From Bryobacteraceae bacterium (GTDB taxonomy: Bacteria; Acidobacteriota; Terriglobia; Bryobacterales; Bryobacteraceae), in NCBI GenBank assembly GCA_025056455.1, contig JANWVY010000007.1, forward strand, positions 62,001 through 126,000: 64,000 nt of DNA, read 5' to 3'. The notes below the pieces were generated by a model. It saw only the letters and a list, made by a program, of their open reading frames with translations, did not search any database and was not told the origin of the DNA. The first letter of the stretch is position 1, and every line of letters begins with the position of its first letter. Below, in pieces: positions 45,241 to 53,374 of the stretch. The position numbers and the translations under genes are program-made.

Positions 45241-45768
45241 TTGCCCCCGAAGAAAAGCACTGGCCCGAAGAAGATCGCATCCCAGAGCACACGCCAAGGC
45301 CTTTCCCGGCGCTCTCCCACGACAAAATCCGCTAGCGTGCGAAAAGTGGCAGAGGCCGCAGCCAGTTCCTCCCGAACGCGCTCTCGCAGGGTGGTAAAAG
45401 CTGAGCCGCCACTCTGGCTCATCGCCGTGCAAGCGGCGGAATCCAAAAAGGCGGAAGATATCAAGGTCTTGGACTTAACATCCGTTACCACCTTCGCTGA
45501 TAATCTCATTCTTTGCACCGGTAAAAATCAGCGCCAAAACCAGGCCATTGCGGATGAGATTGAAAAGAAGCTTAAGGAGAAGGGCGAACGACCGAACAGC
45601 GTGGAGGGTTATGCCAACGCTGAATGGATTTTGATGGACTATGGCGATTACGTGGTGAATATTTTCTCCGAGGCTGCACGCAAGTACTATGATTTAGAGC
45701 GCTTGTGGCGCGACGCGAACGAGGTAGACTGGAGCGCACAGCTGCCACAAATCAAAGCCGCGCCCTAA
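45241..45768 (+). CDS. rsfS: Ribosomal silencing factor RsfS with basic N-terminal tail
   Basis: Binds ribosomal protein uL14 and blocks subunit joining in stationary phase. The conserved domain begins near residue 57 (WLIAVQAAESKKAEDIKVLDL) and includes TFADNLILCTGKNQRQNQAIADEI and EGYANAEWILMDYGDYVVNIF. Before it is a 55-residue Lys/Arg/Ser/Ala-rich tail (KKSTGPKKIASQSTRQ) not present in typical RsfS. The chosen start is a TTG at 45241; internal GTG codons at 45337 or nearby could give a shorter protein. Without proteomics the tail is tentative. Confidence 0.85.
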   Translation: MPPKKSTGPKKIASQSTRQGLSRRSPTTKSASVRKVAEAAASSSRTRSRRVVKAEPPLWLIAVQAAESKKAEDIKVLDLTSVTTFADNLILCTGKNQRQNQAIADEIEKKLKEKGERPNSVEGYANAEWILMDYGDYVVNIFSEAARKYYDLERLWRDANEVDWSAQLPQIKAAP

Positions 45769-45808
45769 TCATCCAGCAGGCTAGCCGAGCGGAAGACCTA
45801 GTTCGAAA

Positions 45809-46027
45809 TTAGCGCCGCTGAATCGGAATGCCCGAGCGAATCAAGGCAGCTTCTACCTCGTCGTCAGTGAGGCGCGAGGCGTCATACTCTACGGTGACGC
45901 CATTTAATTCGGGTTGTTTCAAAACCACTCGGATGATGCCGTAAACTCCGTGCACACGAGCCACGGCGTCCAGATCCTGATCGCTCAGCGGACGAACGAG
46001 GTCATAGTGAAGCTCCACCTTGGTCAT
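45809..46027 (-). CDS. Small HMA-like protein without the CxxC
   Basis: 72 residues with a ferredoxin-like beta-alpha-beta-beta-alpha-beta pattern: MTKVELHYDLVRPLSDQD, VYGIIRVVLKQPELNGVTVEYDASRLTDDEV and EAALIRSGIPIQRR, similar to heavy-metal-associated domains. The CxxC metal site of MerP/CopZ is absent, so it may bind another ligand or act as a protein adaptor. Starts 6 bases after the histidine kinase stop and is the last gene of aroA-HK-HMA-like on the minus strand. Confidence 0.65.
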   Translation of the reverse strand: MTKVELHYDLVRPLSDQDLDAVARVHGVYGIIRVVLKQPELNGVTVEYDASRLTDDEVEAALIRSGIPIQRR

Positions 46028-46033
46028 CGAGAG

Positions 46034-46681
46034 TCAGGATACCATCTTCACCAGAATCTCGAATTCTGCCCCGCCGTCCGGGCGATTGCGGGCCGTGACG
46101 GCCCCTCCATGGGCTTCCACAATCGACTTCACGATATGCAGGCCCAATCCTAAATTCTTCCTCCTGCCTTCGATCTCGGCTTTGGTGGAGAAATGCGGCT
46201 CGAAAATCCGGGCCAGGATGGGTTCTGGAATCCCTGGGCCGTTGTCCCAGACCAAAATTTGTAAGTTGCCTTTGAGGGGCGTAACCCGCAGATGAATGGC
46301 TCCGCCCTGTTTCATAACTTGCGCTGAATTGAGAAAGAGGTTGACCAGCACGCGTTCCCAACCCACGGCGGTCCCTCGCATCCGCAGGCCCGTCGGAACC
46401 TCAGTGTGAAATTCGATGGGTGGACCGGATGTCACCAGCAACACGTCTCGAGTGAATTGGACGGCGCTTTCGACAATGGCGGAAAAATCGAACGAGTCGT
46501 TGTGGCTTTCTAATAGTTCTCGGGTAAGCCGCAGGCCGTGTTCGGCGCTATTGGCAATCGTGGTCGCCATGCGTTTCCAGCGTGAGCCTTCAGGAACTAA
46601 CTCGGCGGCGTCCAGAATCGTCTGAAACACGTTGTTGAGATCGTGGACGAGACCGCGCAGCTTAAGGTCAGCCTCCGACAT
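46034..46681 (-). CDS. Cytosolic sensorless histidine kinase
   Basis: 215 aa with only the dimerisation and catalytic core. The H box is LVHDLNNVFQTILD (His13), then N box NLFLNSAQVM, G1 WDNGPGIP, F box IFEPHFST and G2 LGLGLHIVKSI. There is no input domain and no membrane helix, so it would need a partner for sensing. The HDxNN style box resembles hybrid-sensor kinases. Next to aroA (12 bases) and an HMA-like gene; no response regulator is adjacent (an orphan NarL-type regulator lies at 53.4 kb). Confidence 0.85.
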   Translation of the reverse strand: MSEADLKLRGLVHDLNNVFQTILDAAELVPEGSRWKRMATTIANSAEHGLRLTRELLESHNDSFDFSAIVESAVQFTRDVLLVTSGPPIEFHTEVPTGLRMRGTAVGWERVLVNLFLNSAQVMKQGGAIHLRVTPLKGNLQILVWDNGPGIPEPILARIFEPHFSTKAEIEGRRKNLGLGLHIVKSIVEAHGGAVTARNRPDGGAEFEILVKMVS

Positions 46682-46693
46682 AGCCTGTTCGAT

Positions 46694-47974
46694 TTACGCG
46701 CTGAGAGATCGCAGCATTTGATAAAACTCAGGAAACGAAACCGAAGCTGCTTCCGCATTTTCGATTTCGCAGGGACCATCAGCGGCTAGGGCGGCGACCG
46801 AAAAAGCCATGGCGATGCGGTGGTCACCAAAAGAATCTAGTTTCGCGGCGTGGAACTTCTGTTTTCCTGGTACTTCAAAGCCATCTTCGCGCACCTCAAT
46901 CTGGATGCCCATGCGCTTGAGATTTTCTGCCAGAGTGGCAATGCGATCCGTTTCCTTGACGCGTAGTTCCGCCGCATCGCGCACAATCAATCCGTCCCGG
47001 CTGGCTGCGCCGAGCACCGAAAGAACAGGAATCTCGTCAATTAGCGCCGCGGTCAGCGACTTTTCCAGTACGCCTCCACGCCAGGGCCGGTACTCGACCA
47101 CCAAATCGCCAATCACTTCCCCGGCATGCTGGCTTAGGTTTACCACCTTAATCGATGAGCCGCCTGCGATGAGAAAATCAAGGAGCGCCGAACGCGTTGG
47201 GTTGAGCCCTACGGCTTGGATCCCAATTCGCGAGCCGGGCAGCAAACCAGCAGCAACCAAAAAGAAGGCGGCCGAGGAAAGATCGCCCGGTACATAAAGC
47301 TCGCAACCTTTTAGCGCCGGTCGCCCTTCGAGGGTAATGACGCCCCCTATGCTTTCCACTTCTGCGCCAAATGCGCGGAGAGCGATTTCCGAGTGATCCC
47401 TGGTGGGAACCGGCTCGCGAACCGTCGTAACACCCTCGCAAAAAAGTCCTGCGAATAAAATACAAGACTTCACTTGCGCACTGGCCACTGGCAGCGTGTA
47501 ATCAATCGGACGCAATTTGGCGCCGTGGATGGTGAGCGGGGGAAATTTCCCTTCGCGAGCTTCGATCCGCGCACCCATCTGCTCCAGGGGAGTAATGATT
47601 CTACCCATCGGACGGCGGCTGAGCGATTCATCCCCCGAAATTGTGGTCGAGAAGGATTGGCCAGCGAGAATGCCGCTCAACATGCGAATCGTGGAGCCGG
47701 AGTTGCCAGCATCGAGCGGGCCGGCGGCCGGTTTTAAGCCTTCAAGACCTACGCCGTGAATCACAACCTCCGCGCCGTTTCGTTCAATTTCAACGCCCAA
47801 GGCGCGCATCGCCCCGAGCGTTGAGGCGCAATCAGCGCCCGTCGAGTAGTTGAGGATCCTCGTTTTGCCCTCCGCCACGGAGGCGAGCATGGCATATCGA
47901 TGCGAAATGGATTTATCGCCCGGCAGACGGATCTCGCCTTGCAAGGCGCGCGCAGGATGAATGATCTCGACCAT
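46694..47974 (-). CDS. aroA: 5-enolpyruvylshikimate-3-phosphate synthase
   Basis: Sixth step of the shikimate pathway. 426 aa, with LPGDKSISHRYAML, DAGNSGSTIRMLSG, TRDHSE, DLSSAAFFLVAA, LIDEIPVLSVLGA and ELRVKETDRI, all typical. The N-terminus MVEIIHPARALQGEIRLPGDKS is complete. It is the first gene of aroA-HK-HMA-like. The upstream TAGAAT (11 bases before the ATG) could be a -10. Confidence 0.96.
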   Translation of the reverse strand: MVEIIHPARALQGEIRLPGDKSISHRYAMLASVAEGKTRILNYSTGADCASTLGAMRALGVEIERNGAEVVIHGVGLEGLKPAAGPLDAGNSGSTIRMLSGILAGQSFSTTISGDESLSRRPMGRIITPLEQMGARIEAREGKFPPLTIHGAKLRPIDYTLPVASAQVKSCILFAGLFCEGVTTVREPVPTRDHSEIALRAFGAEVESIGGVITLEGRPALKGCELYVPGDLSSAAFFLVAAGLLPGSRIGIQAVGLNPTRSALLDFLIAGGSSIKVVNLSQHAGEVIGDLVVEYRPWRGGVLEKSLTAALIDEIPVLSVLGAASRDGLIVRDAAELRVKETDRIATLAENLKRMGIQIEVREDGFEVPGKQKFHAAKLDSFGDHRIAMAFSVAALAADGPCEIENAEAASVSFPEFYQMLRSLSA

Positions 47975-48158
47975 GCGAATTCTTCATTCTATCGGCTGGG
48001 CTGCACGGGCATCCACTTTCCTTTGGCAACTGGTGCGTCGATGTGGCTGAGTCAGGCTTCTCCCAGCCAGCGCAAATCTTCTGGCGAGCCCTCGTCAACG
48101 ACCGCGCTAGGCCACCCGAGATTTGAGTTCAGGATGGCTAGAATGAAGAGAAAAATCG

Positions 48159-48941
48159 ATGCGCATCTGGTTCAGCTTGGTCCTGCTGGTTGTGCCGCTG
48201 CTCTTGGCGCAACCGCCTCTTGAGCTCAATGACGGCGAACACCACGGCGATCCACCTTTTTTGCTGGAACCTGGCTGGAGGCCGTTGCTCAATGGCAGAG
48301 ACCTCAGCGGCTGGAAGGGGCAGGACGGACCTCACGAATGGTTCACAACGCAGGCAGTGCGGTGGGAGCGTTTGTTGGCGCCCTCGAAACTTTTCGGGAT
48401 CCCGGCCCCGTCGGGCACCATCCTCAATGGCGCAGGCAGGACACGAAATCTTGTGACCGAAGAAAAGTTTGGTGATCTGGAGCTCTACCTTGAGTTTCTG
48501 ATCCCAAAAGGATCGAATTCTGGCGTCTACTTGCACGGCTTGTATGAAGTGCAGATCTTTGACAGCTATGCTTCCAAAGAGCCCCCGAAAACTTCCGATT
48601 GCGGGGGAATTTATCATCGCTGGGTTGAGGACCAACCAGTCGGGGGTTCACCTCCTTCGCGCAACGCCAGTCGGCGGCCGGGCCAGTGGCAGAGTTTTCA
48701 AATTTGGTTTCGCTCCCCGCGGTTTGACCCGCAGGGGCGAAAAATCGAGAACGCCAAATTTCTCCGTGTCCTGCTGAATGGCTTGGTGGTGCAGGTGGAC
48801 GTGGAAGTCGACGGCGGAACACGGGCACACATGCCGATCCCAGAGGCGCCCATGAATCCGCTGATGTTGCAAGGAGATCATGGCCCCGTGGCCTATCGCA
48901 ATCTCTATGTACGCCCCCTGCGCCCAATTGTCGCTCGGTAA
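48159..48941 (+). CDS. DUF1080 family protein (3-keto-disaccharide hydrolase/lyase type), exported
   Basis: 260-residue exported protein, one complete DUF1080 domain. Signal peptide MRIWFSLVLLVVPLLLAQ, then LLNGRDLSGW, ILNGAGRTRNLVTEEKFGDLELYLEF, SNSGVYLHGLYEVQIFDSY and MLQGDHGPVAYRNLYVRPL. It differs from the first DUF1080 protein (19057) by lacking the N-terminal domain. It lies upstream of an MFS transporter on the same strand, suggesting extracellular cleavage followed by uptake. TAGAAT lies 14 bases before the ATG. Confidence 0.86.
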   Translation: MRIWFSLVLLVVPLLLAQPPLELNDGEHHGDPPFLLEPGWRPLLNGRDLSGWKGQDGPHEWFTTQAVRWERLLAPSKLFGIPAPSGTILNGAGRTRNLVTEEKFGDLELYLEFLIPKGSNSGVYLHGLYEVQIFDSYASKEPPKTSDCGGIYHRWVEDQPVGGSPPSRNASRRPGQWQSFQIWFRSPRFDPQGRKIENAKFLRVLLNGLVVQVDVEVDGGTRAHMPIPEAPMNPLMLQGDHGPVAYRNLYVRPLRPIVAR

Positions 48942-49066
48942 CTTCTGAACGAGCTGTTGGCGGAAACCGCGAAGTCGAGGACGCCAGGATCGCGTCGGAC
49001 AGGCGCGGCCCCACCGATCGAATCGCCCGCCAGGCCGGGGACTTCCGCAGGCGCAAGTGCAAAAGC

Positions 49067-50380
49067 GTGCGCAAAGGATGTCACCAGTTTGATACGATCT
49101 CAAAACTTGTGTCTGGTTTGCGCCCAACTCGCATTCGTCATGCTGTACTGTGGCTCACCGTGGCAGCCTACATGATCACCTACATGGATCGTGTAGTGAT
49201 TTCGGCCGCGTTGCCGGCGATCCGGCAAGAGTTTCAAATCTCTCTGGAGGAAATGGGCGCAATTTTATCCGCCTTTAGTTGGGGCTATGCCTTGTTTCAG
49301 TTGCCGGGAGGCTGGCTTGGGGACCGCATCGGCCCCCGCCGCGCCTTGGCTCTCATCGTCACTTGGTGGAGCATCTTTACTTCGCTCACTGCGCTCAGCT
49401 GGAATGCCGTGTCGATGTCCGTGTTCCGTTTTCTCTTTGGCGTTGGCGAGGCGGGAGCCTTTCCCATTGCCACCCGCAGCCTTTCGCGCTGGATGCTGCC
49501 CACTGAGCGAGGCTACGCCCAGGGAGTCACTCATGCTGGGTCGCGGTTAGGTGCCGCCTTTACCCCACCTATTGTTGTCACCCTAATCGCCGCTTACGGC
49601 TGGCGCACCCCTTTTTTCGTATTTGGCCTTCTGGGAATCCTGTGGGCCATGGTGTGGTTTTGGTATTACCGCGATTCGCCCGAACATCACCCTTCGGTCA
49701 ACGAAGCGGAACGCGCGTTGATTCGCGCCCACCTGGCGAACCCGCGCAGCCCGCGGTCCGCGAAGGTGCCGTGGAAAGCGATCCTGTTGTCTCCCAACGT
49801 CTGGGTGCTCAGTGCCATGTATTTTTGTTACGGCTACTGTCTCAATGTGTATCTGCAATGGTTTCCCACCTACCTGAACTCCTATCGAGGTTTCGAGCTC
49901 AAGAAGATGGGTTTCTACGCGAGTCTTCCCTTGCTGGCGGGCACCGTGGGCGATTTGTTGGGCGGGTGGCTTTCCGACTGGTTGGGAAAAAGAACCGGGA
50001 ATCTGCGTCTGGCACGAAAGCTCGTAGCGGTGACCGGATTTCTTCTGGCAGCAGGTTTTATCGTCCCTGCAACTCTAACCGAGAATCCATACAATTGTGT
50101 ATGGTATACATGTGCAGCCGTGTTTGGCTTGGAGTTGACAGTGGGAGTTTCCTGGGCGATTCCACTGGACATCGGCTCGGACTATGCTGGTTCGGTCTCA
50201 GCGGTGATGAATACCTGCGGTAATATTGGAGGGGCAGTTTCGCCCTTGGCCCTCGCCTATCTGGTGAAGGCTTATGGGTGGAATCGTCCCTTCTTGGTGG
50301 CTGCTGCGCTGTGTGTTTTGGGAGGCTTGCTATTTTCCCGAATCGACGCCACGAAACCGATTCAGCCTCGGGAGGCTTGA
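49067..50380 (+). CDS. MFS transporter, ACS-like (organic anion or sugar-acid)
   Basis: Inner-membrane secondary transporter of up to 437 aa with 12 predicted helices. Signature loops are YMDRVVISAALPAIRQEF, GGWLGDRIGPRRAL (motif A-like), GVGEAGAFPIATRSLSRW and GWLSDWLGKR in the second half. The pattern resembles anion:cation symporters that carry sugar acids such as galactonate or glucarate. The start is unclear: GTG at 49067, GTG at 49109 or TTG at 49118; the latter two leave a normal short N-terminus. It abuts the ferredoxin gene (3-base gap). Confidence 0.88.
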   Translation: MRKGCHQFDTISKLVSGLRPTRIRHAVLWLTVAAYMITYMDRVVISAALPAIRQEFQISLEEMGAILSAFSWGYALFQLPGGWLGDRIGPRRALALIVTWWSIFTSLTALSWNAVSMSVFRFLFGVGEAGAFPIATRSLSRWMLPTERGYAQGVTHAGSRLGAAFTPPIVVTLIAAYGWRTPFFVFGLLGILWAMVWFWYYRDSPEHHPSVNEAERALIRAHLANPRSPRSAKVPWKAILLSPNVWVLSAMYFCYGYCLNVYLQWFPTYLNSYRGFELKKMGFYASLPLLAGTVGDLLGGWLSDWLGKRTGNLRLARKLVAVTGFLLAAGFIVPATLTENPYNCVWYTCAAVFGLELTVGVSWAIPLDIGSDYAGSVSAVMNTCGNIGGAVSPLALAYLVKAYGWNRPFLVAAALCVLGGLLFSRIDATKPIQPREA

Positions 50381-50383
50381 AAG

Positions 50384-51232
50384 ATGTACATCAATCCGAA
50401 TAAGTGTGTTGCTTGTGGTAACTGCACCTATGTTTGTCCGATGGGCGCCATCTACATTGATCCAAGCATCAACCGGGCCACGATCAATCTCGATGAGTGC
50501 GTGGAATGCTATGCCTGTTATAACGGCTTGAGCCAAGAGCATCTGAATCCGACGTTTGTACGCGCCCTCCGCCGGCTGTTTCAGATCTTTCGGTTGCGTT
50601 TCGATCCCGAGCCGGACGTCTGCCCGACGGCGGCCTTTGAGCCTGACAAATTGGAATGGCCGCGCGTCGTAAGACGGGCCTTTTCCGATCCGCGGGTTCC
50701 GCACGAATCGACGGGCGTACAAGGGCGCGGCACCGAGGAAGTGAAGACAAACGACGTCACGGGTCGGGTCAAAGTGGGTGAAGTCGGTTTTACGGTTGAA
50801 TTTGGCCGGCCAGGCGTTGGAGTGCGGTTCTGGGAAATCGAGCGTATGGCGATGGCCTTGGCGGAAATGGGCGTGAGTTTTGAACAGAAAAACCCGATTA
50901 CGTCGCTCATGACGGATCCGGCCAAGGGTAAGCTTCGTGACGACATTCTTCAAGAGAAAGTGCTCTCGGCCATTTTGGAAATCAAGACCACTGTGGACCG
51001 CACCGAAGCCATCATCCAGAAGATTCGTGAGGTAGAAAAGACGCTGGATACCGTGGTCGCTCTCGGGGTGGGCACCCGCTGCGATGAGCATGGGGAAGAG
51101 AACGTAGTGGCGCCAATTCTTGAAAAGCTTGGATATCAATTGCACCGGGCGAAAACAAACGTTGGGCTAGGTAGGGTGACCAACCAGCCGGCTCTGGCCG
51201 CTAGCCAAGAACCTGTAGGAGCTTCGAAATGA
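50384..51232 (+). CDS. Ferredoxin-like protein with 4Fe-4S motifs and an unknown C-terminal domain
   Basis: 282 residues. The first cluster motif is complete: C8, C11, C14, C18 followed by Pro (CVACGNCTYVCP). The second set is C39, C42, C45 and a distant C80-Pro (CVECYACYNG, then DVCPT), so a 34-residue insertion splits the fourth ligand. From about residue 90 follows a domain I cannot name, with KTNDVTGRVKVGEVGFTVE, GRPGVGVRFWEIER and a helical C-terminal half. Overlaps the next gene by 4 bases. Likely redox partner of that gene's product, which is inference. Confidence 0.75.
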   Translation: MYINPNKCVACGNCTYVCPMGAIYIDPSINRATINLDECVECYACYNGLSQEHLNPTFVRALRRLFQIFRLRFDPEPDVCPTAAFEPDKLEWPRVVRRAFSDPRVPHESTGVQGRGTEEVKTNDVTGRVKVGEVGFTVEFGRPGVGVRFWEIERMAMALAEMGVSFEQKNPITSLMTDPAKGKLRDDILQEKVLSAILEIKTTVDRTEAIIQKIREVEKTLDTVVALGVGTRCDEHGEENVVAPILEKLGYQLHRAKTNVGLGRVTNQPALAASQEPVGASK

Positions 51233-51906
51233 CCAACACCTTGCACCGTTACGGCGACGCCGAAAGTTTTCACGACGATTTTGTGGTTTTTGCCATCCCG
51301 AGCCGGGGCAAAAACGATCAAGGTTGCGTGCCGAAGCTGAAGGAGTTTTTGCGGCTTGCGCTCCGTTTTCACCCGGTGAACCTTGGCGATGCGTCCAACG
51401 GTGGGGCATTGCGGCCGAGCCGTAACCTCAATCCCACCCAGCACTGGCTTCGCAACATGACGCCCGATTTTGAGGCCGTGATCAACGGCGTCAACACGCC
51501 GACAACCGTCGCCGCTGTGTTCGACAAGCGCACCAACGCGGAGGAATTCGTCAAGGCGCTCAAGCAAGCTGACCTTGGTCTGTGTATCAATGTCTCTACC
51601 TCCATTGAGGGCGCCGAGCAGTGCTGTATGGCCGCGGGCATCCCCCGCCATAGCGTCGGCTATTCGCTTGGCTTTCAGGGAAAAACCGAAAAGCTTCCCA
51701 ATACGCAGGTGCTTATGCTGAGCACCATGTGCGGGCACGGAATGATTAGCCATTCTTTAGCGAAGAAAATGATCGACTGGGTGAAGGAAGGCCGCCGCAC
51801 TCCCGAACAAGCCGCTAGCTACATGACGCGGTTTTGTTCGTGCGGCGTGTACAATCCCACCCGCGCCGCGCGTATCCTGCGCGAAGCCCGCGGTTCTATG
51901 AAGTAG
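51229..51906 (+). CDS. Unrecognised Cys-rich protein paired with the ferredoxin-like protein
   Basis: 225 aa with no family I recognise. Seven Cys are present: C33, C119, the C132-C133 pair, C168 (TMCGHGMIS), and C203/C205 (FCSCGVYNP). These, with His170, could bind a metal or cluster. Predicted beta-alpha pattern (FVVFAIPSRGKND start, VAAVFDKRTNAEEF). The start overlaps the ferredoxin gene's stop (ATGA), so it is coupled. It has no signal peptide. I infer a cytosolic partner of the ferredoxin-like protein; enzymatic function is unknown. Confidence 0.68.
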   Translation: MTNTLHRYGDAESFHDDFVVFAIPSRGKNDQGCVPKLKEFLRLALRFHPVNLGDASNGGALRPSRNLNPTQHWLRNMTPDFEAVINGVNTPTTVAAVFDKRTNAEEFVKALKQADLGLCINVSTSIEGAEQCCMAAGIPRHSVGYSLGFQGKTEKLPNTQVLMLSTMCGHGMISHSLAKKMIDWVKEGRRTPEQAASYMTRFCSCGVYNPTRAARILREARGSMK

Positions 51907-51929
51907 CTTGCCCAGTCAGGATTGTCGCT

Positions 51930-53069
51930 ATGTGCCGATTGATGGTCGTCGCCGCGCTGGTGCTGTGCCTTGGACAGACCGCAGCGAAAGCGGGGCCGCC
52001 AGAAATTCGTGGCGTGTGGGCTGCGCGCGACTCGCTTGGATCTCGGGACCAGATTCGCACCATGATGCGGAATCTCGCCGAGGCCAATTTCAACTTGGTC
52101 TATGTGCTCGTCTGGTCGCAAGGCTACACTTTGTGGCCCAGCGACGTCTTCGAACGTGAAACTGGGATCCGAATCGACCCGCAGTACGCCGGCAGAGATA
52201 TTCTCCAGGAAGCCATTGAAGAGGGCCGCCAAGTTGGATTATCCGTGGTTCCTTGGGTGGAGTATGGTTTTGTGGGGGGCTGGAGCGCGCGGCGCGTAGG
52301 ACCGGAGAACCAAGGGCCCATCTTCGCCGCCCACCCCGATTGGGTAGCTCGCAAAAAGGACGGCGACTTCCGCTACTTCCTAGCCGACGGAACCTACTTC
52401 ACCTGGATGAACCATTTTCATCCCGAAGTACAAAGGTTTCTTCTCGATTTGATGGCGGAACTGGCTGCACGCTACGATGTGCCAGCGGTCCAATTTGATC
52501 GCGCGCGGCTCCCTGCGCTTGATTGTGGCTACGATGAGTTCACCAAGCAGTTGTACGCCTCCGAGCATGATGGACGTCTGCCTCCGCAGAACGAGGCCGA
52601 GGCAAGCTGGATTCAATGGCGCTCGGCCAAAATCAACCAGTTTGTGGCCCGGCTCCACCGCACGCTCAAGGACCAGGACTGGCGGCTTTTGGTTACGAAC
52701 GCGCCCGGTTTGTGGACCTTTGCCTACGTGAACTTTGCGCAAGATTATCCGTCCTGGATGCGCGCTGGGTCGCTCGATTTCGTTACGCCGCAAGTCTACC
52801 GTCGGGACTTGGAGAGTTATGTTGCTGAGCTTGACCGCCAAATCCGCGCTACGCCAGATCCGAGCCGTTTGGTGCCTGGCGTTGACATTACCAACTCTAA
52901 CGATCCAGAAGTGCTGATCCAGATGATCGAGGCGACGAGAGAGCGGGGACTGCCTGGGGCCGTCATCTGGTACTATCAGGGGCTGGTTCGAGCCCGTGCG
53001 TTTGACCGTTTGAAGCAAACGGTATTTTCAGAGAAGGCGAAGCTGCCCTTCCGTAGTAGTCTTCCCTAG
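51930..53069 (+). CDS. GHL10/DUF187-type glycosidase-like exported protein
   Basis: 379 aa. Signal peptide (MCRLMVVAALVLCLGQTAAKA), then the GHL10-like TIM barrel: EIRGVWAARDS, NFNLVYVLVWSQGYTLW, VGLSVVPWVEYGF, RYFLADGTYFTWMNHFHPEV, VPAVQFDRARLP, SLDFVTPQVYRRDL and GLPGAVIWYYQGLV. These acidic and aromatic sites fit YngK-like hydrolases. An ATG at 51930 with CAGGA 8 nt upstream is chosen. It closes the run DUF1080-MFS-ferredoxin-Cys-rich-GHL10. Confidence 0.87.
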   Translation: MCRLMVVAALVLCLGQTAAKAGPPEIRGVWAARDSLGSRDQIRTMMRNLAEANFNLVYVLVWSQGYTLWPSDVFERETGIRIDPQYAGRDILQEAIEEGRQVGLSVVPWVEYGFVGGWSARRVGPENQGPIFAAHPDWVARKKDGDFRYFLADGTYFTWMNHFHPEVQRFLLDLMAELAARYDVPAVQFDRARLPALDCGYDEFTKQLYASEHDGRLPPQNEAEASWIQWRSAKINQFVARLHRTLKDQDWRLLVTNAPGLWTFAYVNFAQDYPSWMRAGSLDFVTPQVYRRDLESYVAELDRQIRATPDPSRLVPGVDITNSNDPEVLIQMIEATRERGLPGAVIWYYQGLVRARAFDRLKQTVFSEKAKLPFRSSLP

Positions 53070-53374
53070 GCACTGACTAAGGTAAAGCACCCGAGTGCGT
53101 TAGGGTGGCGAGCTGATTTTTAGGAGTACTAGGACGAACTAGAATCGGGTCGTGGTACTCACCAATCACCCAATACCCGGCGCGATGTGCTGGTGGCGTC
53201 ATGGCGGGGCGCGGCGTAAGAGTCTGCCCGCGTCATGGCAGTTCTCACCGGTCTGACCGGCCGATGAGGCTGCGCACTAGGTGTCCGGAGCTCACGAAAG
53301 TCTGGGACCTCGAAAAAATCAGCCTCCAAAAGAACAGTTGGTGAGTCAGAACTTGGCTTGAATAAGGGACAGCC
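53070..53374. other. Intergenic stretch (305 bp) with small inverted repeats
   Basis: No convincing coding frame. It contains GAGTAC/GTACTC arms at 53124-53129 and 53155-53160, a TAGAAT box at 53140-53145, and the palindrome at 53248-53260. Probably the control region of the response regulator gene. Confidence 0.5.
53248..53260. promoter_or_regulatory. 13-bp palindrome upstream of the response regulator gene
   Basis: CCGGTC-T-GACCGG, a perfect inverted repeat 114 bases before the regulator start. It may be an operator, but a chance match is possible in GC-rich DNA. Confidence 0.3.
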
